Shown: piece after piece, positions 23,447 through 31,869 of the stretch | Layout of the letters: each line of letters opens with the position of its first letter | Numbering within the stretch: the stretch's first letter is position 1 | Source of the DNA: Oscillospiraceae bacterium | Lineage (GTDB): Bacteria > Bacillota > Clostridia > Oscillospirales > Ruminococcaceae | Direction: 5' to 3' | DNA length: 40,619 nt | NCBI GenBank assembly: GCA_004557855.1 | Contig: SFFJ01000014.1 | Span: 1 to 40,619, forward strand | Program-made: the position numbers and the translations under genes | Notes under the pieces: generated by a model | The model's database searches: none | Told to the model about the DNA's origin: nothing | What the model saw: the letters and a program-made list of their open reading frames with translations, nothing else

Positions 23447-24406
23447 TTATTCGGTGGCCTTCAATGCGGCGGAGGAGTGCTGACGCTTGACGCGGCGGCG
23501 TACCACCAGTGCAAAGATGACGAGGCCGAGAATGGTGACGACATACGGGATGGGCGAAACGAGGTTGGAATCGATACCGACCGAGGAGATCTTGATGCCT
23601 GCGGCCTGCGCAAAGCCGAATACCAGTACCGCCAGCATGGAGCCGAAGGGTTCCCCGGCGCCCATGGCCTGCGCCGCCAGTGCGATAAAGCCGCGGCCTG
23701 CGACCATATCCAGCGACCAGCCCATGGCATAGTACATGGACATGAACGCCCCGCCGAAGCCGGCCATCAGGCCGGAAAAGCCGATGGCGATGTACTTGAT
23801 GCGAAGGACGCTGACGCCGACCGAGGAGGCGGCATTGGGATTTTCACCCACCGAACGGATATTGAGCCCCAAGGGGGTCTTGTAAAGCAGCACCCATGTA
23901 ACGAACACCAGAATAAATGCCACATAGGTAAGCAGGCAATGCCCCGAGAGGATATCGCCCAAAATGGGGATGTCCTTGATGAGGGGGATCTCGACGGCGG
24001 GGATCTGGAGCTTTTTGGTGATGAGAGAGGTGGTGGAGGCCAGGGGCTTGCCCTCGGTGATGTTGGTAATGACCTTGACGAGGAACAATGTACCGCCGGA
24101 GCCGATCATGTTGACCGCCACACCGGTAAGGATGATATCGGTTTTGAGATTGAAGGCGAAGAAGCCCATGAGCATACTGACCAGTACGCCGAAAATGAGC
24201 GCCACCAGCAGGCCGACCACCCAGGAGCCGCTCCAGTAGGTGGAAAGCGAGCCGAACAGGGCGGCGACCATCATGGTGCCCTCCAGACCGATATTGGAGA
24301 CACCGGCCTTTTCACCCACCACAGCGCCCAGCGTGGCAAACAGAATAGGCGCCGAGATCCGAAGGATGGAGAAGAAGAAATCGGGGGTAAGGAACAGTTT
24401 TAACAT
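23447..24406 (-). CDS. Nucleoside ABC transporter permease 2 (operon 1)
   Basis: 319-aa integral membrane permease of the branched-chain/simple-sugar type found in BMP nucleoside importers (NupQ-like). It has eight or more hydrophobic helices. The motifs GEKAGVSNIGLEGTMM near the N-terminus and NIRSVGENPNAASSVGVSV in the middle are diagnostic for this permease pair partner. It starts one base after the stop of permease 1, so the two are translationally coupled. It would form the channel heterodimer with permease 1 and be driven by the two-domain ATPase encoded upstream. Confidence 0.92.
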   Translation of the reverse strand: MLKLFLTPDFFFSILRISAPILFATLGAVVGEKAGVSNIGLEGTMMVAALFGSLSTYWSGSWVVGLLVALIFGVLVSMLMGFFAFNLKTDIILTGVAVNMIGSGGTLFLVKVITNITEGKPLASTTSLITKKLQIPAVEIPLIKDIPILGDILSGHCLLTYVAFILVFVTWVLLYKTPLGLNIRSVGENPNAASSVGVSVLRIKYIAIGFSGLMAGFGGAFMSMYYAMGWSLDMVAGRGFIALAAQAMGAGEPFGSMLAVLVFGFAQAAGIKISSVGIDSNLVSPIPYVVTILGLVIFALVVRRRVKRQHSSAALKATE

Positions 24407-24407
24407 A

Positions 24408-25556
24408 TTACTTTGCGCCTCCTTCCTCGGCAGCGGCCGCAGCAGCCGCCAGCTTCAGCTCTTCCTCGGTGCTCTTGACGACCAGGCGCTGGCGGTAACG
24501 GGCCAGGAACTGCTTGGCGGCGAAGAACAGGAAGATAACTGCCTGCAGGATATCGATAAGCTGCGAGGGCACGCCGGAATAGGTGGACATCAGGCTGCAG
24601 CCCTTATTGAGGTAGGAAATGAAGAAGGCTGCCAGCGGAACATAGATGGGATTGTTCCCCGCAAGGATGGCCACCGTGATGCCGGTCCAGCCGTAGCCGG
24701 GCAGCGCCGACCAGTTGAAGGAGGTGTAGCGGCCCAGCATTTCGATGCCGCCGCCGAAGCCGGCGAGCAGACCGCCCAGCACCTGCGAAAGAATGATGAT
24801 CCCGGCGACATTCATGCCGGAATACTTGGAGAACTGCTGGTTGATGCCGATCATGCGGGTGGCATAGCCCCAGCGGGTGCGGTACATGAACAGCGAGCAC
24901 AGCACCACGGCGACCAGCGCGACCACAAAGCCCCAGGAGAGCTTGGAGCCGTTATCCACCAGCTGGGGGATGGCGGCATTGGGCTGGAACTCGTAGGTCA
25001 TGATCTGACCCTTGGTTTTATCGGCCAGATGGGTATTGAGCAGGTATTTGATAAAGTACATGACGGCGTAGTTGAGCATCAGGGAGTTGACCATTTCGCT
25101 GACGCCGAGCTTTGCCTTTAATACGGCCGGGATGAGCATCATTATGCCGACCGAAATGCCGCCGAGAAGCACCGCTGCGATGGGCAGCAGCGCGCCGGGC
25201 AGCGGGAAGTACACCGCCACCAGCGCCGAAACGAAGGCACCCAGCATGATGCCGCCCTCGGCGCCGAGGTTGAACTGGTTGGCGGAGAACATGACGCAGG
25301 TAGCCAGACCCGTGAAGATGATGGGGATCATGGCGGCCAGTACGTCGGTGAGGTTTTTGACACTGACGGTGCCGTTATTGCGGAAGGCCGGGCCGATGAG
25401 CAGCTGCCGCAGGGCGCTGCCGGTCTGGGCGATCTTGGCGCCGAAGGTGGCGCCTTCGGCAGAAATGAAGATGAGCACGGTGGCGACCAGCAGGGCGATG
25501 AGGATCGCTGCCGTACCACGCACCAGCGTGAACATCAGGCTTCTCTTTTTATTCAT
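24408..25556 (-). CDS. Nucleoside ABC transporter permease 1 (operon 1)
   Basis: 382-aa membrane permease (NupP-like) with an N-terminal signal-anchor helix, about nine further helices and an Ala/Glu-rich cytoplasmic tail. Conserved motifs of the larger permease are present: NQFNLGAEGGIMLGAF, and RMIGINQQFSKYSGMNV preceding a Gly-rich helix. Its start overlaps the ATPase gene by 8 bp. It pairs with the shorter permease downstream, the usual long/short arrangement of this transporter class. Confidence 0.92.
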   Translation of the reverse strand: MNKKRSLMFTLVRGTAAILIALLVATVLIFISAEGATFGAKIAQTGSALRQLLIGPAFRNNGTVSVKNLTDVLAAMIPIIFTGLATCVMFSANQFNLGAEGGIMLGAFVSALVAVYFPLPGALLPIAAVLLGGISVGIMMLIPAVLKAKLGVSEMVNSLMLNYAVMYFIKYLLNTHLADKTKGQIMTYEFQPNAAIPQLVDNGSKLSWGFVVALVAVVLCSLFMYRTRWGYATRMIGINQQFSKYSGMNVAGIIILSQVLGGLLAGFGGGIEMLGRYTSFNWSALPGYGWTGITVAILAGNNPIYVPLAAFFISYLNKGCSLMSTYSGVPSQLIDILQAVIFLFFAAKQFLARYRQRLVVKSTEEELKLAAAAAAAEEGGAK

Positions 25557-27108
25557 GGCAGACCCTCCTGACCTCTTCGGGTGTTTGTTGCTTCAGCCCC
25601 AGCATATATTCGCCCATCAGCGAGTCGGAAAGCCCCTTGGTATCCTCGAAGTAGGCGGCGACCCGGCCGCCGTACATGACGATAAGGCTATCGGAAAGCT
25701 CCATGACCTCGTTGAGGTCGGCGGAGACCAGCAGCACCGCCACGCCGGAACGGGAAAGCTCCACCAGCTTTTTGCGGACGAATTCGGTGGCGCCGACATC
25801 GATGCCGCGGGTGGGCTGATCGGCGATGATGAGGCAGGGGCTATTGGAGAATTCCCGTGCGACAACGACCTTTTGGATATTGCCGCCGGAAAGACTGCCG
25901 ACCTTTTGCCGGGAGGATTTACACAGCACGGTGTAATCGGCGATGAGCTGGTCCACTTCCTTGTGGATGGCCTTCATATCGAACAGGAGGCCCTTATTGA
26001 GGCGCTTGGCGTCGCAGCGGTCGGAGATCATGTTCTCCTCGATGGTGGCATCGGCGGCGATTCCGTACAGCATACGGTCCTCCGGCACCAGCGAAACGCC
26101 CTTGGCACGGATGGCCCGCTGGGAGACGCCCAGAATATTTTCGCCGTTGACGGTGGCGGTACCGGCATTGGGGATATCCAGGTGGAACAGCATATCCACC
26201 AGCTCCTTCTGGCCGTTGCCCTCTACGCCGGCAATGCCCAGAATTTCGCCCGAACGCACCGAGAAGGACACCTTATCCAGCATTTTTTTGCCCCACTCGT
26301 TTACATATTCCAAATCCCGCACCCGGAGGACCTCCTCCTTGGGGCAGGCGGTTTCTTTCTGTACCGAAAGGATGACGTCGCGGCCGACCATCAGGCGGGA
26401 GATCTTCTCCGGCGTGACATCGGCGGTATTGTGGACACCCATGCTGCGTCCCCGCCGCAGAATGGTCATGCGGTCGGTGATCTGCATGATCTCATTGAGC
26501 TTGTGGGAGATGAAAATGATGGTGTATCCCTGCTTTTTCAGGTTGATGAGCTCCTTGAACAGCTCCTCGGTCTCCTGTGCCGTCAGCACGGCGGTGGGTT
26601 CATCCAGGATGAGGATGCGTGCGCCGCGAACCAGTGCCTTGAGGATCTCGACCTTCTGCTTCATGCCGACCGGGATATCCATGACCTTGGCGTCCGGATC
26701 GACATGGAGATTGAACTTTTCGGAATATTCCTTGGTGATCTCCACCGCCTTTTTGGCATCGATGAACAGGCCCGATTTTTTCGGGACCATGCCCAGCACC
26801 ATGTTTTCGGCAACGGTAAGGCTGGGGACCAGCATAAAGTGCTGATGCACCATGCCGATGCCCTTGGAGATGGCGACTGTGGGTGAGGTCAGATTGACCT
26901 TTTCGCCGTTCACCCGGATCTCGCCCGACGTGGGCTGCTCCAGGCCGAACAGCATTTTCATCAGGGTGGATTTACCGGCGCCGTTTTCGCCCATCAGGGC
27001 GTGGATCTCTCCCTTACGGACGCTGAAATCGACATCCTGATTGGCGGCTGTGCCGTTGGGATACACCTTGGTGATCCCTTTCATTTCGATTACATATTCT
27101 TCCGGCAT
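25549..27108 (-). CDS. Nucleoside ABC transporter ATP-binding protein (operon 1)
   Basis: 519-aa double ABC ATPase (NupO-like). Domain 1 (about 1-245) has Walker A GENGAGKST and a variant signature, IPVGMKQKVEIL. Domain 2 (about 255-505) lacks a normal Walker A (GVEGNGQKE instead) but has the canonical LSGGNIQKV signature and IADQPTRGID. This asymmetry is normal for sugar/nucleoside importers, where only one site hydrolyses efficiently. It powers uptake through the two permeases encoded next. It lies 144 bp after the binding-protein gene, with a strong terminator-type hairpin between that should lower its expression relative to the lipoprotein. Confidence 0.94.
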   Translation of the reverse strand: MPEEYVIEMKGITKVYPNGTAANQDVDFSVRKGEIHALMGENGAGKSTLMKMLFGLEQPTSGEIRVNGEKVNLTSPTVAISKGIGMVHQHFMLVPSLTVAENMVLGMVPKKSGLFIDAKKAVEITKEYSEKFNLHVDPDAKVMDIPVGMKQKVEILKALVRGARILILDEPTAVLTAQETEELFKELINLKKQGYTIIFISHKLNEIMQITDRMTILRRGRSMGVHNTADVTPEKISRLMVGRDVILSVQKETACPKEEVLRVRDLEYVNEWGKKMLDKVSFSVRSGEILGIAGVEGNGQKELVDMLFHLDIPNAGTATVNGENILGVSQRAIRAKGVSLVPEDRMLYGIAADATIEENMISDRCDAKRLNKGLLFDMKAIHKEVDQLIADYTVLCKSSRQKVGSLSGGNIQKVVVAREFSNSPCLIIADQPTRGIDVGATEFVRKKLVELSRSGVAVLLVSADLNEVMELSDSLIVMYGGRVAAYFEDTKGLSDSLMGEYMLGLKQQTPEEVRRVCHE

Positions 27109-27187
27109 GGGGGAATACCTCCCGCTATTTCAGTTTCGTTCTATCCTACACGGGGCGTTCCCCGTCTATCACACAAATTTGGTAAGA

Positions 27188-27217
27188 AAAGAGGGGGCTG
27201 TTCCCAGCCCCCTCTTT
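27188..27217 (-). terminator. Intra-operon terminator/attenuator after the BMP gene
   Basis: A 13-bp perfect stem (27188-27200 with 27205-27217, 4-nt loop). On the minus strand it is followed by TCTTACC, with further T residues contributed by the arm (CTCTTTTCTT). It sits between the BMP gene and the ATPase gene. Partial termination would give excess binding protein over transporter. Confidence 0.8.
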
Positions 27218-27252
27218 GTGGGAATCAAAAGTGTACCGTTTCCTTATGCCGA

Positions 27253-28383
27253 TCAGCCGGCAACCTTCACGGAATCACGCAGGGCGTTGATGTCAACAGC
27301 ACCTTCGCCGATGGCGGTGGGAACTACTACGGAGCCGTCCAGAACAGCCTGCTCGGCAGCAGCAACAGCAGCAACGGTAGCCTCGGAGGCATACTTGGCA
27401 AAGTTCTTGTCCTTAACAATGCCTACGCCGCCTTCCTTCAGGCCCAGGGAAACCTCGGTGCCCCAATAGGTACGGCCGGCATCCAGCTCATCGAAGAACC
27501 AGATGAGGGAGTTACCGATGTTCTTCAGACCGGAGGTCAGGGTGAGAGCAGCGAGGTCGGCACCGAAGGTCAGCTCCTGGTCGGAGTCAACACCGATGAA
27601 CCAAGCCTTGCCGGTCTCCAGAGCAGCCTCGGCAGCGCCGTTACCGGCATTACCGGCTACGCCCCAGATGATATCGCACTTGTTGTCATTGATCATGGAC
27701 AGGCCGTACTCCTTGGCCTTGGCGGTATCAACATAGTCATTGGTGTAGCGAACGTCTACCTTGATGTTCTCATTGACAGCCTTGGCGCCGGTGATGTAGC
27801 CGACGAGGAAGTCATTGATAACGGGGGAGTCAACGCCGCCGACGAAGCCCAGAACGGCCTCCTCATTGATGTTGGCAACATTGGTATCGGTGGTCATGAG
27901 GCCGGCGAAGGTGCCTACCACATAACCGAGGTCATTCTGACGATAGGTGAGGTTCAGGACGTTCTCGTTCTCGCCGACATAGGTGTTGTCATCGAAGATG
28001 ATGTACTTCTGGTCGGGATACTTGGTGGCAACTTCCTTCAGCTTATCGGGCATCTGATAGGTGCCGCAGATAACGAAGTCATACTCGCCGGATTCGGAAA
28101 CCTCGTACAGGGTGGAGAGCCACTTGGGCTGATCCTGATCCAAGCCGCCCATTTCGATGGTGTTCAGCTTGATGCGGCCGGCAGCCTTCAGGGTATCGAG
28201 ACCGGCTTGCGCGGAATCGAAGAAGGACTTATCGCCGAGGTTGCCGTTGACCAGATAAACAACATTATAAACGTTGCCTTCGGGGGCGGGGTCGGGATCG
28301 GGGGTGGGGGCGGGCTTTTCGCCGCAGGCGATCAGGGTGAGGGCCATGATAACAGCCAGCGCGAGTGCAAGGAATTTCTTCAT
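27253..28383 (-). CDS. BMP-family nucleoside-binding lipoprotein
   Basis: 376-aa extracellular solute-binding lipoprotein. It has a signal peptide with lipobox LIAC (lipidated Cys20), then a PTPDPDPAPE linker and the BMP/PnrA fold: VVYLVNGNLGDKSFFDSAQAGL at the start, YIIFDDNTY, GFVGGVDSPVINDFLVGYITGA and IWGVAGNAGNGAAEAA (hinge and ligand region). Members bind purine and pyrimidine nucleosides. It heads the operon, with a consensus promoter and a long structured leader, and is separated from the ATPase gene by a strong hairpin. It is the only BMP gene in the window and may also serve the second ABC system at 30928-34564. Confidence 0.94.
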   Translation of the reverse strand: MKKFLALALAVIMALTLIACGEKPAPTPDPDPAPEGNVYNVVYLVNGNLGDKSFFDSAQAGLDTLKAAGRIKLNTIEMGGLDQDQPKWLSTLYEVSESGEYDFVICGTYQMPDKLKEVATKYPDQKYIIFDDNTYVGENENVLNLTYRQNDLGYVVGTFAGLMTTDTNVANINEEAVLGFVGGVDSPVINDFLVGYITGAKAVNENIKVDVRYTNDYVDTAKAKEYGLSMINDNKCDIIWGVAGNAGNGAAEAALETGKAWFIGVDSDQELTFGADLAALTLTSGLKNIGNSLIWFFDELDAGRTYWGTEVSLGLKEGGVGIVKDKNFAKYASEATVAAVAAAEQAVLDGSVVVPTAIGEGAVDINALRDSVKVAG

Positions 28384-28408
28384 TTCGGATTTCCTCCTTA
28401 ATAATATG

Positions 28409-28536
28409 TTTCTATCTGTTCTGTTCTTTCGTTTCTCCGGCAGCCATAGCCGGTACTGCTGCCCGCCGCTGCTGCAAAACAGCCCTGCGGTCAGCCCCGC
28501 ACAGCCGCGCCGGAGCTTTCTCCTCCCAGATAGAAA
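28409..28536 (-). ncRNA. Structured 5' leader of the BMP operon, riboswitch-like
   Basis: Within the roughly 175-nt leader, a 10-bp long-range stem (28527-28536 with 28409-28418, TTTCTATCTG/CAGATAGAAA on the transcript) closes a domain. That domain contains a second stem (28509-28515 with 28435-28441, CTCCGGC/GCCGGAG) and a smaller hairpin, CGGCAG/CTGCCG, that shares bases with the second stem, so the two are mutually exclusive. No known purine riboswitch core was recognised. A regulatory RNA is inferred from pairing alone. Confidence 0.45.
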
Positions 28537-28566
28537 TGATTGCCGGAATGTCTTCCGGTCTTTTAT

Positions 28567-28595
28567 ATTTTACAGGGGAGGCGGGCGTTTGTCAA
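28567..28595 (-). promoter_or_regulatory. Promoter of the BMP/ABC/nucleoside hydrolase operon
   Basis: Minus-strand TTGACA (28595-28590), exact 17-bp spacer, TAAAAT (28572-28567). The start falls near 28560, about 177 nt before the BMP start codon. A CCGGAA/TTCCGG hairpin is at the very 5' end of the transcript. Confidence 0.75.
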
Positions 28596-28683
28596 TTTTT
28601 CCCCGTGGATTTTGGAGGGGTTTACAAAGCGGGGGCGACCTTTTTGGGCAATATCATTGCAAAGCGGGCGGCTCTCCCTTATC

Positions 28684-28712
28684 TTGACAAGTTCCGGCCA
28701 ATGTAATATGCT
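28684..28712 (+). promoter_or_regulatory. Promoter of the add-sugar kinase operon
   Basis: TTGACA (28684-28689), 17-bp spacer, TATGCT (28707-28712). It is divergent from the BMP operon promoter 90 bp away, so one regulator in this gap could govern both directions. Confidence 0.6.
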
Positions 28713-28779
28713 GAATGTACGGAAAAAGCGATTTTACTTTGATAAATCTATAACAAAATACCAAAACGGAGGCCGAATT

Positions 28780-29796
28780 ATGACCCGATACCCTTTTCCC
28801 AAAATCGACCTGCATCTGCATTTGGATGGTTCCCTGCTGCCCGCCACCATGGTGGAGCTGGCTGCCGCACAGGGCGTGCCGCTGCCCGCCGATACCCCGG
28901 AGGGCTATCTGGAATATGTGCGGGAGGCCACCGGGTGCGGCAGCGTGAACCGCTATCTGGAGGTGTTTGAGCATCCCGTTGCGGTGATGCAGGACGCCGG
29001 TTCCATCACCCGTATTACCAGGGAGCTCATCGAGCTGCTGGCCTCCCAGGGGGTGGCGGCTGCCGAGATCCGCATGGCGCCGCAGCTGCATACCCGCCGC
29101 GGGCTGACCCAGGCCGAGGTGACACAGGCGGTGCTGGAGGGCCGCAGGCAGGGCCTTGCCGCCTGCCCCGATATAAAGATCGGTATTCTGCTGTGCATGA
29201 TGTGCATCGGGCCGGAGGCGGTGAACCATGCCGCCAACGCCGAAACGGTGGAGGTCGCCGGGCGGTATCTCGGGCAGGGGGTGGTCGGCCTGGACCTGGC
29301 AGGCGCCGAGGGCTTCGATCCGCTTTCCGCCTTTGCGCCGCTGTTTTACCGGGCTGCGGAGCTGGGCATCCCCTTTACCTGCCACGCCGGGGACAGCCAG
29401 GGCCCCGAAACGGTGCGGGACGCCATGGATTTCGGCGCGCGGCGCATTGGGCACGGCCACCACATATACGATGACCCCGCACTGGTGCAGCGGGCCATCC
29501 GGGAGGGGGTCACCATAGAGGTGTGCCCCACCAGCAACATCCAGTGCCGCACCCAGCCCTCCTATGCGCTGCATCCCGCCAAAAAGCTGTTGGATATGGG
29601 GCTTGCGGTCACCATCAATACCGATAACATGACCTTTGCAGGGGTGGGGCTGGAGGATGAATACGACCATTGCATCGGTGAGATGGGCTTTGTCCCGGAG
29701 GATCTCATCCGGATGAACATGAATTCCGTCCGCGCCAGCTTTTTGCCGCAGGCGGATAAGGAGGAGCTGCTGCGCCGGCTGGAGGCCTGCCTGTAA
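28780..29796 (+). CDS. add: Adenosine deaminase
   Basis: 338-aa zinc amidohydrolase converting (deoxy)adenosine to (deoxy)inosine. All family motifs are present: DLHLHLDGS (zinc ligands His12, His14), TCHAGD (zinc His), RIGHGHHI (catalytic His), VCPTSN and INTDN (zinc Asp). The start at 28780 is chosen by ACGGAGG seven bases upstream and by the core beginning at once; a longer upstream frame has no RBS. It lies divergent from the nucleoside uptake operon and ahead of a sugar kinase, which places it in nucleoside catabolism: imported adenosine to inosine, then hydrolase to hypoxanthine plus ribose. Confidence 0.95.
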   Translation: MTRYPFPKIDLHLHLDGSLLPATMVELAAAQGVPLPADTPEGYLEYVREATGCGSVNRYLEVFEHPVAVMQDAGSITRITRELIELLASQGVAAAEIRMAPQLHTRRGLTQAEVTQAVLEGRRQGLAACPDIKIGILLCMMCIGPEAVNHAANAETVEVAGRYLGQGVVGLDLAGAEGFDPLSAFAPLFYRAAELGIPFTCHAGDSQGPETVRDAMDFGARRIGHGHHIYDDPALVQRAIREGVTIEVCPTSNIQCRTQPSYALHPAKKLLDMGLAVTINTDNMTFAGVGLEDEYDHCIGEMGFVPEDLIRMNMNSVRASFLPQADKEELLRRLEACL

Positions 29797-29861
29797 CGGC
29801 CGTCCGGGAAAAATAACGTCTATCGGCGGGGAAAATACCCCGCATCACAAGGAGGAACGCC

Positions 29862-30752
29862 ATGAAAAAGCTGGTTCTCGGTTCATTGAATATCGACTGC
29901 ACCTACCAGGTGGAGGATTTTGTTCGACCCAAGGAGACCATCTCCGCCCTGCATTTTGAACGGTTCTGCGGGGGAAAGGGATTTAACCAGGCGGTGGCGC
30001 TGGCCCGTGCCGGCAGCGAGACCTGGTTCGCCGGGGTGCTGGGCGCCGACGGCGGGATGCTGCTGGAGGCCATGCAGCGGGAAAATATCCGCACCGAGCT
30101 GCTGCGCCGGTCGGAGACCCCCAACGGCCATGCCGTGATCGAGGTGAACCGGCAGGGGGAAAACTGCATCATCATCGTGGCCGGCTCCAACGGGGAGGTC
30201 ACCTGCGAATACATTGACGAAGTGCTTTCCCGTTTCTCGGCGGGGGATCTGATCGTGCTGCAAAACGAGGTGCCCCATGTGGATTATGCCATCACCGCCG
30301 CCCGCAAAAAGGGGATGGTCGTGGCGTTTAATCCCTCGCCCTTTAATGACGCCATTGCCGCCTGCCGCCTGACCGATGTGGATTTTCTGCTCATCAATGA
30401 GGTGGAGGGGCAGGGGCTGACCGGGGAAAGCGAGCCGGAGGCGATGCTGCGGGCGCTGGAGCAGCGCTGCCCCGATACGGCGGTGGTGCTGACCCTCGGG
30501 GAAAAGGGGTCTGTTCTGCGCAGCGCGGACGGCAGCCGCCATGCCTGTGACGCCGTTCGCTGCAAGGCCGTTGACACCACGGCGGCGGGGGATACCTTTA
30601 CCGGGTTTTTTCTCACCGAATACCTTGCCCACGGGGACGCCGGACGGGCGCTGCGGGCGGCCTCGACCGCTTCCTCCATCGCCGTTTCCCGCAAGGGTGC
30701 TTCGCCCTCCATCCCCACTGCGGCGGAGGTAGCGGAGCGGATGAAGGGATAA
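29862..30752 (+). CDS. PfkB-family sugar kinase, probably ribokinase
   Basis: 296-aa kinase of the ribokinase/PfkB family. It has the N-terminal sugar-binding GGKGFNQAVALAR signature and the C-terminal ATP/anion-hole signature DTTAAGDTFTGFF with the catalytic Asp. NPSPFN and LLINEVEG match ribokinase-type members. The RBS is AAGGAGG. It is 65 bp downstream of add in the same direction. Two nucleoside hydrolases next door release free ribose, so ribose to ribose-5-phosphate is the best reading. Nucleoside (adenosine/inosine) kinase activity is a possible alternative in this family. It ends 19 bp before cloverleaf copy F. Confidence 0.88.
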   Translation: MKKLVLGSLNIDCTYQVEDFVRPKETISALHFERFCGGKGFNQAVALARAGSETWFAGVLGADGGMLLEAMQRENIRTELLRRSETPNGHAVIEVNRQGENCIIIVAGSNGEVTCEYIDEVLSRFSAGDLIVLQNEVPHVDYAITAARKKGMVVAFNPSPFNDAIAACRLTDVDFLLINEVEGQGLTGESEPEAMLRALEQRCPDTAVVLTLGEKGSVLRSADGSRHACDAVRCKAVDTTAAGDTFTGFFLTEYLAHGDAGRALRAASTASSIAVSRKGASPSIPTAAEVAERMKG

Positions 30753-30770
30753 GCTATTGCAGGGGGCGGG

Positions 30771-30852
30771 AGGGGCGCAGCCCCTTTCGGCGAAGCCGAA
30801 AGCTGCGAGCGAAGCTCGCAGAGCCCGCCGCAGGCGGGCGGGCTGCGCCCCT
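30771..30852. repeat. Cloverleaf palindromic element, copy F
   Basis: Closing stem of 13 bp (30771-30783 with 30840-30852) whose sequence (AGGGGCGCAGCCC) differs from copies A-E. Hairpins: 30784-30802 (7 bp, loop CGAAG), 30803-30821 (7 bp, loop CGAAG) and 30823-30839 (6 bp, loop CGCAG), with one unpaired base between the last two. TGCAGGGGGC flanks it on the left. Confidence 0.9.
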
Positions 30853-30877
30853 ATGCCCTTGCCCTGCACAAATTAAA

Positions 30878-30906
30878 CCCCCGGCCATGCGGTCGGGGGC
30901 TTTTTG
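30878..30906. terminator. Bidirectional terminator between convergent operons
   Basis: A 9-bp stem (CCCCCGGCC/GGTCGGGGG, loop ATGC, one G.T pair) is followed by CTTTTTGCTTTTT on the plus strand and TTTAATTTG on the minus strand. It serves the sugar kinase operon and the second ABC operon. Confidence 0.8.
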
Positions 30907-30927
30907 CTTTTTGCGGATGGCTTCGGG

Positions 30928-31869
30928 TTATCTCTGCCCCTTGTCGTAGGGGATGCCCTCCGCCTTGGGGGCGCGGGACTTCTTGGAGGTAAAGGCCAGC
31001 ACGACCAGCGAAATGATGTAGGGCATCATATTGTATACCTGGCTGGGGATATTAAGCCCGGCGAGGAAATCGAAGCCGGAATAGACATTGGAAAGTGCCC
31101 GGAACATTCCGAACAGCAGCGCCGCCAGCGCAATGCGGATGGGCTTCCACTGGCCGAAGATCATAACCGCCAGGGCAAGGAAGCCGAAGCCCGCCACGCC
31201 GTACTCGAACCGCCATTCGGAAACGCCGGCGGTGATGAACACGATCCCGCCGAGGCCGCCCAGCACACCGGAGATCAGCACGCCGGCCCAGCGCATTTTG
31301 TAGACGCTGATACCCACCGAGTCCGCCGCCTGGGGATGCTCACCGCAGGCCATCAGCCGCAGACCGAATTTGGTCTTGTAGAGGATGACATAGGAGGCGA
31401 TGAGCAGGATGAGGGTCACCAGCGTGAACCAGCTGAACTCAAAGCTGCCGATGGCGGTGGAGAACGCCTTTTTGGCGCCCGCATACTGCACGATGGAGGA
31501 AACATCATCGGGATTGGCGGCCGTATTGATGGCCTTTACGATAACGGTGGCGCCGGCAATGCCCAGCATATTCAGCGCCGTTCCCACGATGGTCTGGTCC
31601 GCCTTAAAGTTGATGCAGGCCACCGCCAGCAGGCTGGAATAGACCATGCCCACCAGCGCCGCCGCCAGCAGCACCGCCATGATCATGGCAAAGGCCGAGC
31701 TGCCGGAGGGCATATAACGCATGGTCAGCGCGCCGCCCAGGGCACCCATGATCATGATCCCCTCCAGACCGAGGTTGATCACGCCGGAGTGCTCCGAGAA
31801 GCAGCCGCCCAGCGCCACGAGGATCAAAACGGAAGCAAAGATCAATGTGTATTGCAGCAGCAGTACCAT
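30928..31869 (-). CDS. Nucleoside-type ABC permease 2 (operon 2)
   Basis: 313-aa permease of the same short NupQ-like class as the one at 23447. It has GCFSEHSGVINLGLEGIMIMGAL near the N-terminus, LRLMACGEHPQAADSVGISV in the middle, and about eight helices. Sequence differs clearly from the operon 1 paralogue, so this is an old duplication or separate acquisition, not a recent copy. Its start codon overlaps the last base of the preceding stop. It is the last gene of the three-gene operon and ends at the bidirectional terminator (30878-30906). Confidence 0.92.
   Translation of the reverse strand: MVLLLQYTLIFASVLILVALGGCFSEHSGVINLGLEGIMIMGALGGALTMRYMPSGSSAFAMIMAVLLAAALVGMVYSSLLAVACINFKADQTIVGTALNMLGIAGATVIVKAINTAANPDDVSSIVQYAGAKKAFSTAIGSFEFSWFTLVTLILLIASYVILYKTKFGLRLMACGEHPQAADSVGISVYKMRWAGVLISGVLGGLGGIVFITAGVSEWRFEYGVAGFGFLALAVMIFGQWKPIRIALAALLFGMFRALSNVYSGFDFLAGLNIPSQVYNMMPYIISLVVLAFTSKKSRAPKAEGIPYDKGQR

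Noticed and set aside
28384..28560. Purine (guanine/adenine) riboswitch upstream of the BMP gene
   Set aside because: Expected from gene function, but the short three-way junction with its conserved loop-loop sequences was not found. The leader's long-range stem has a different layout.
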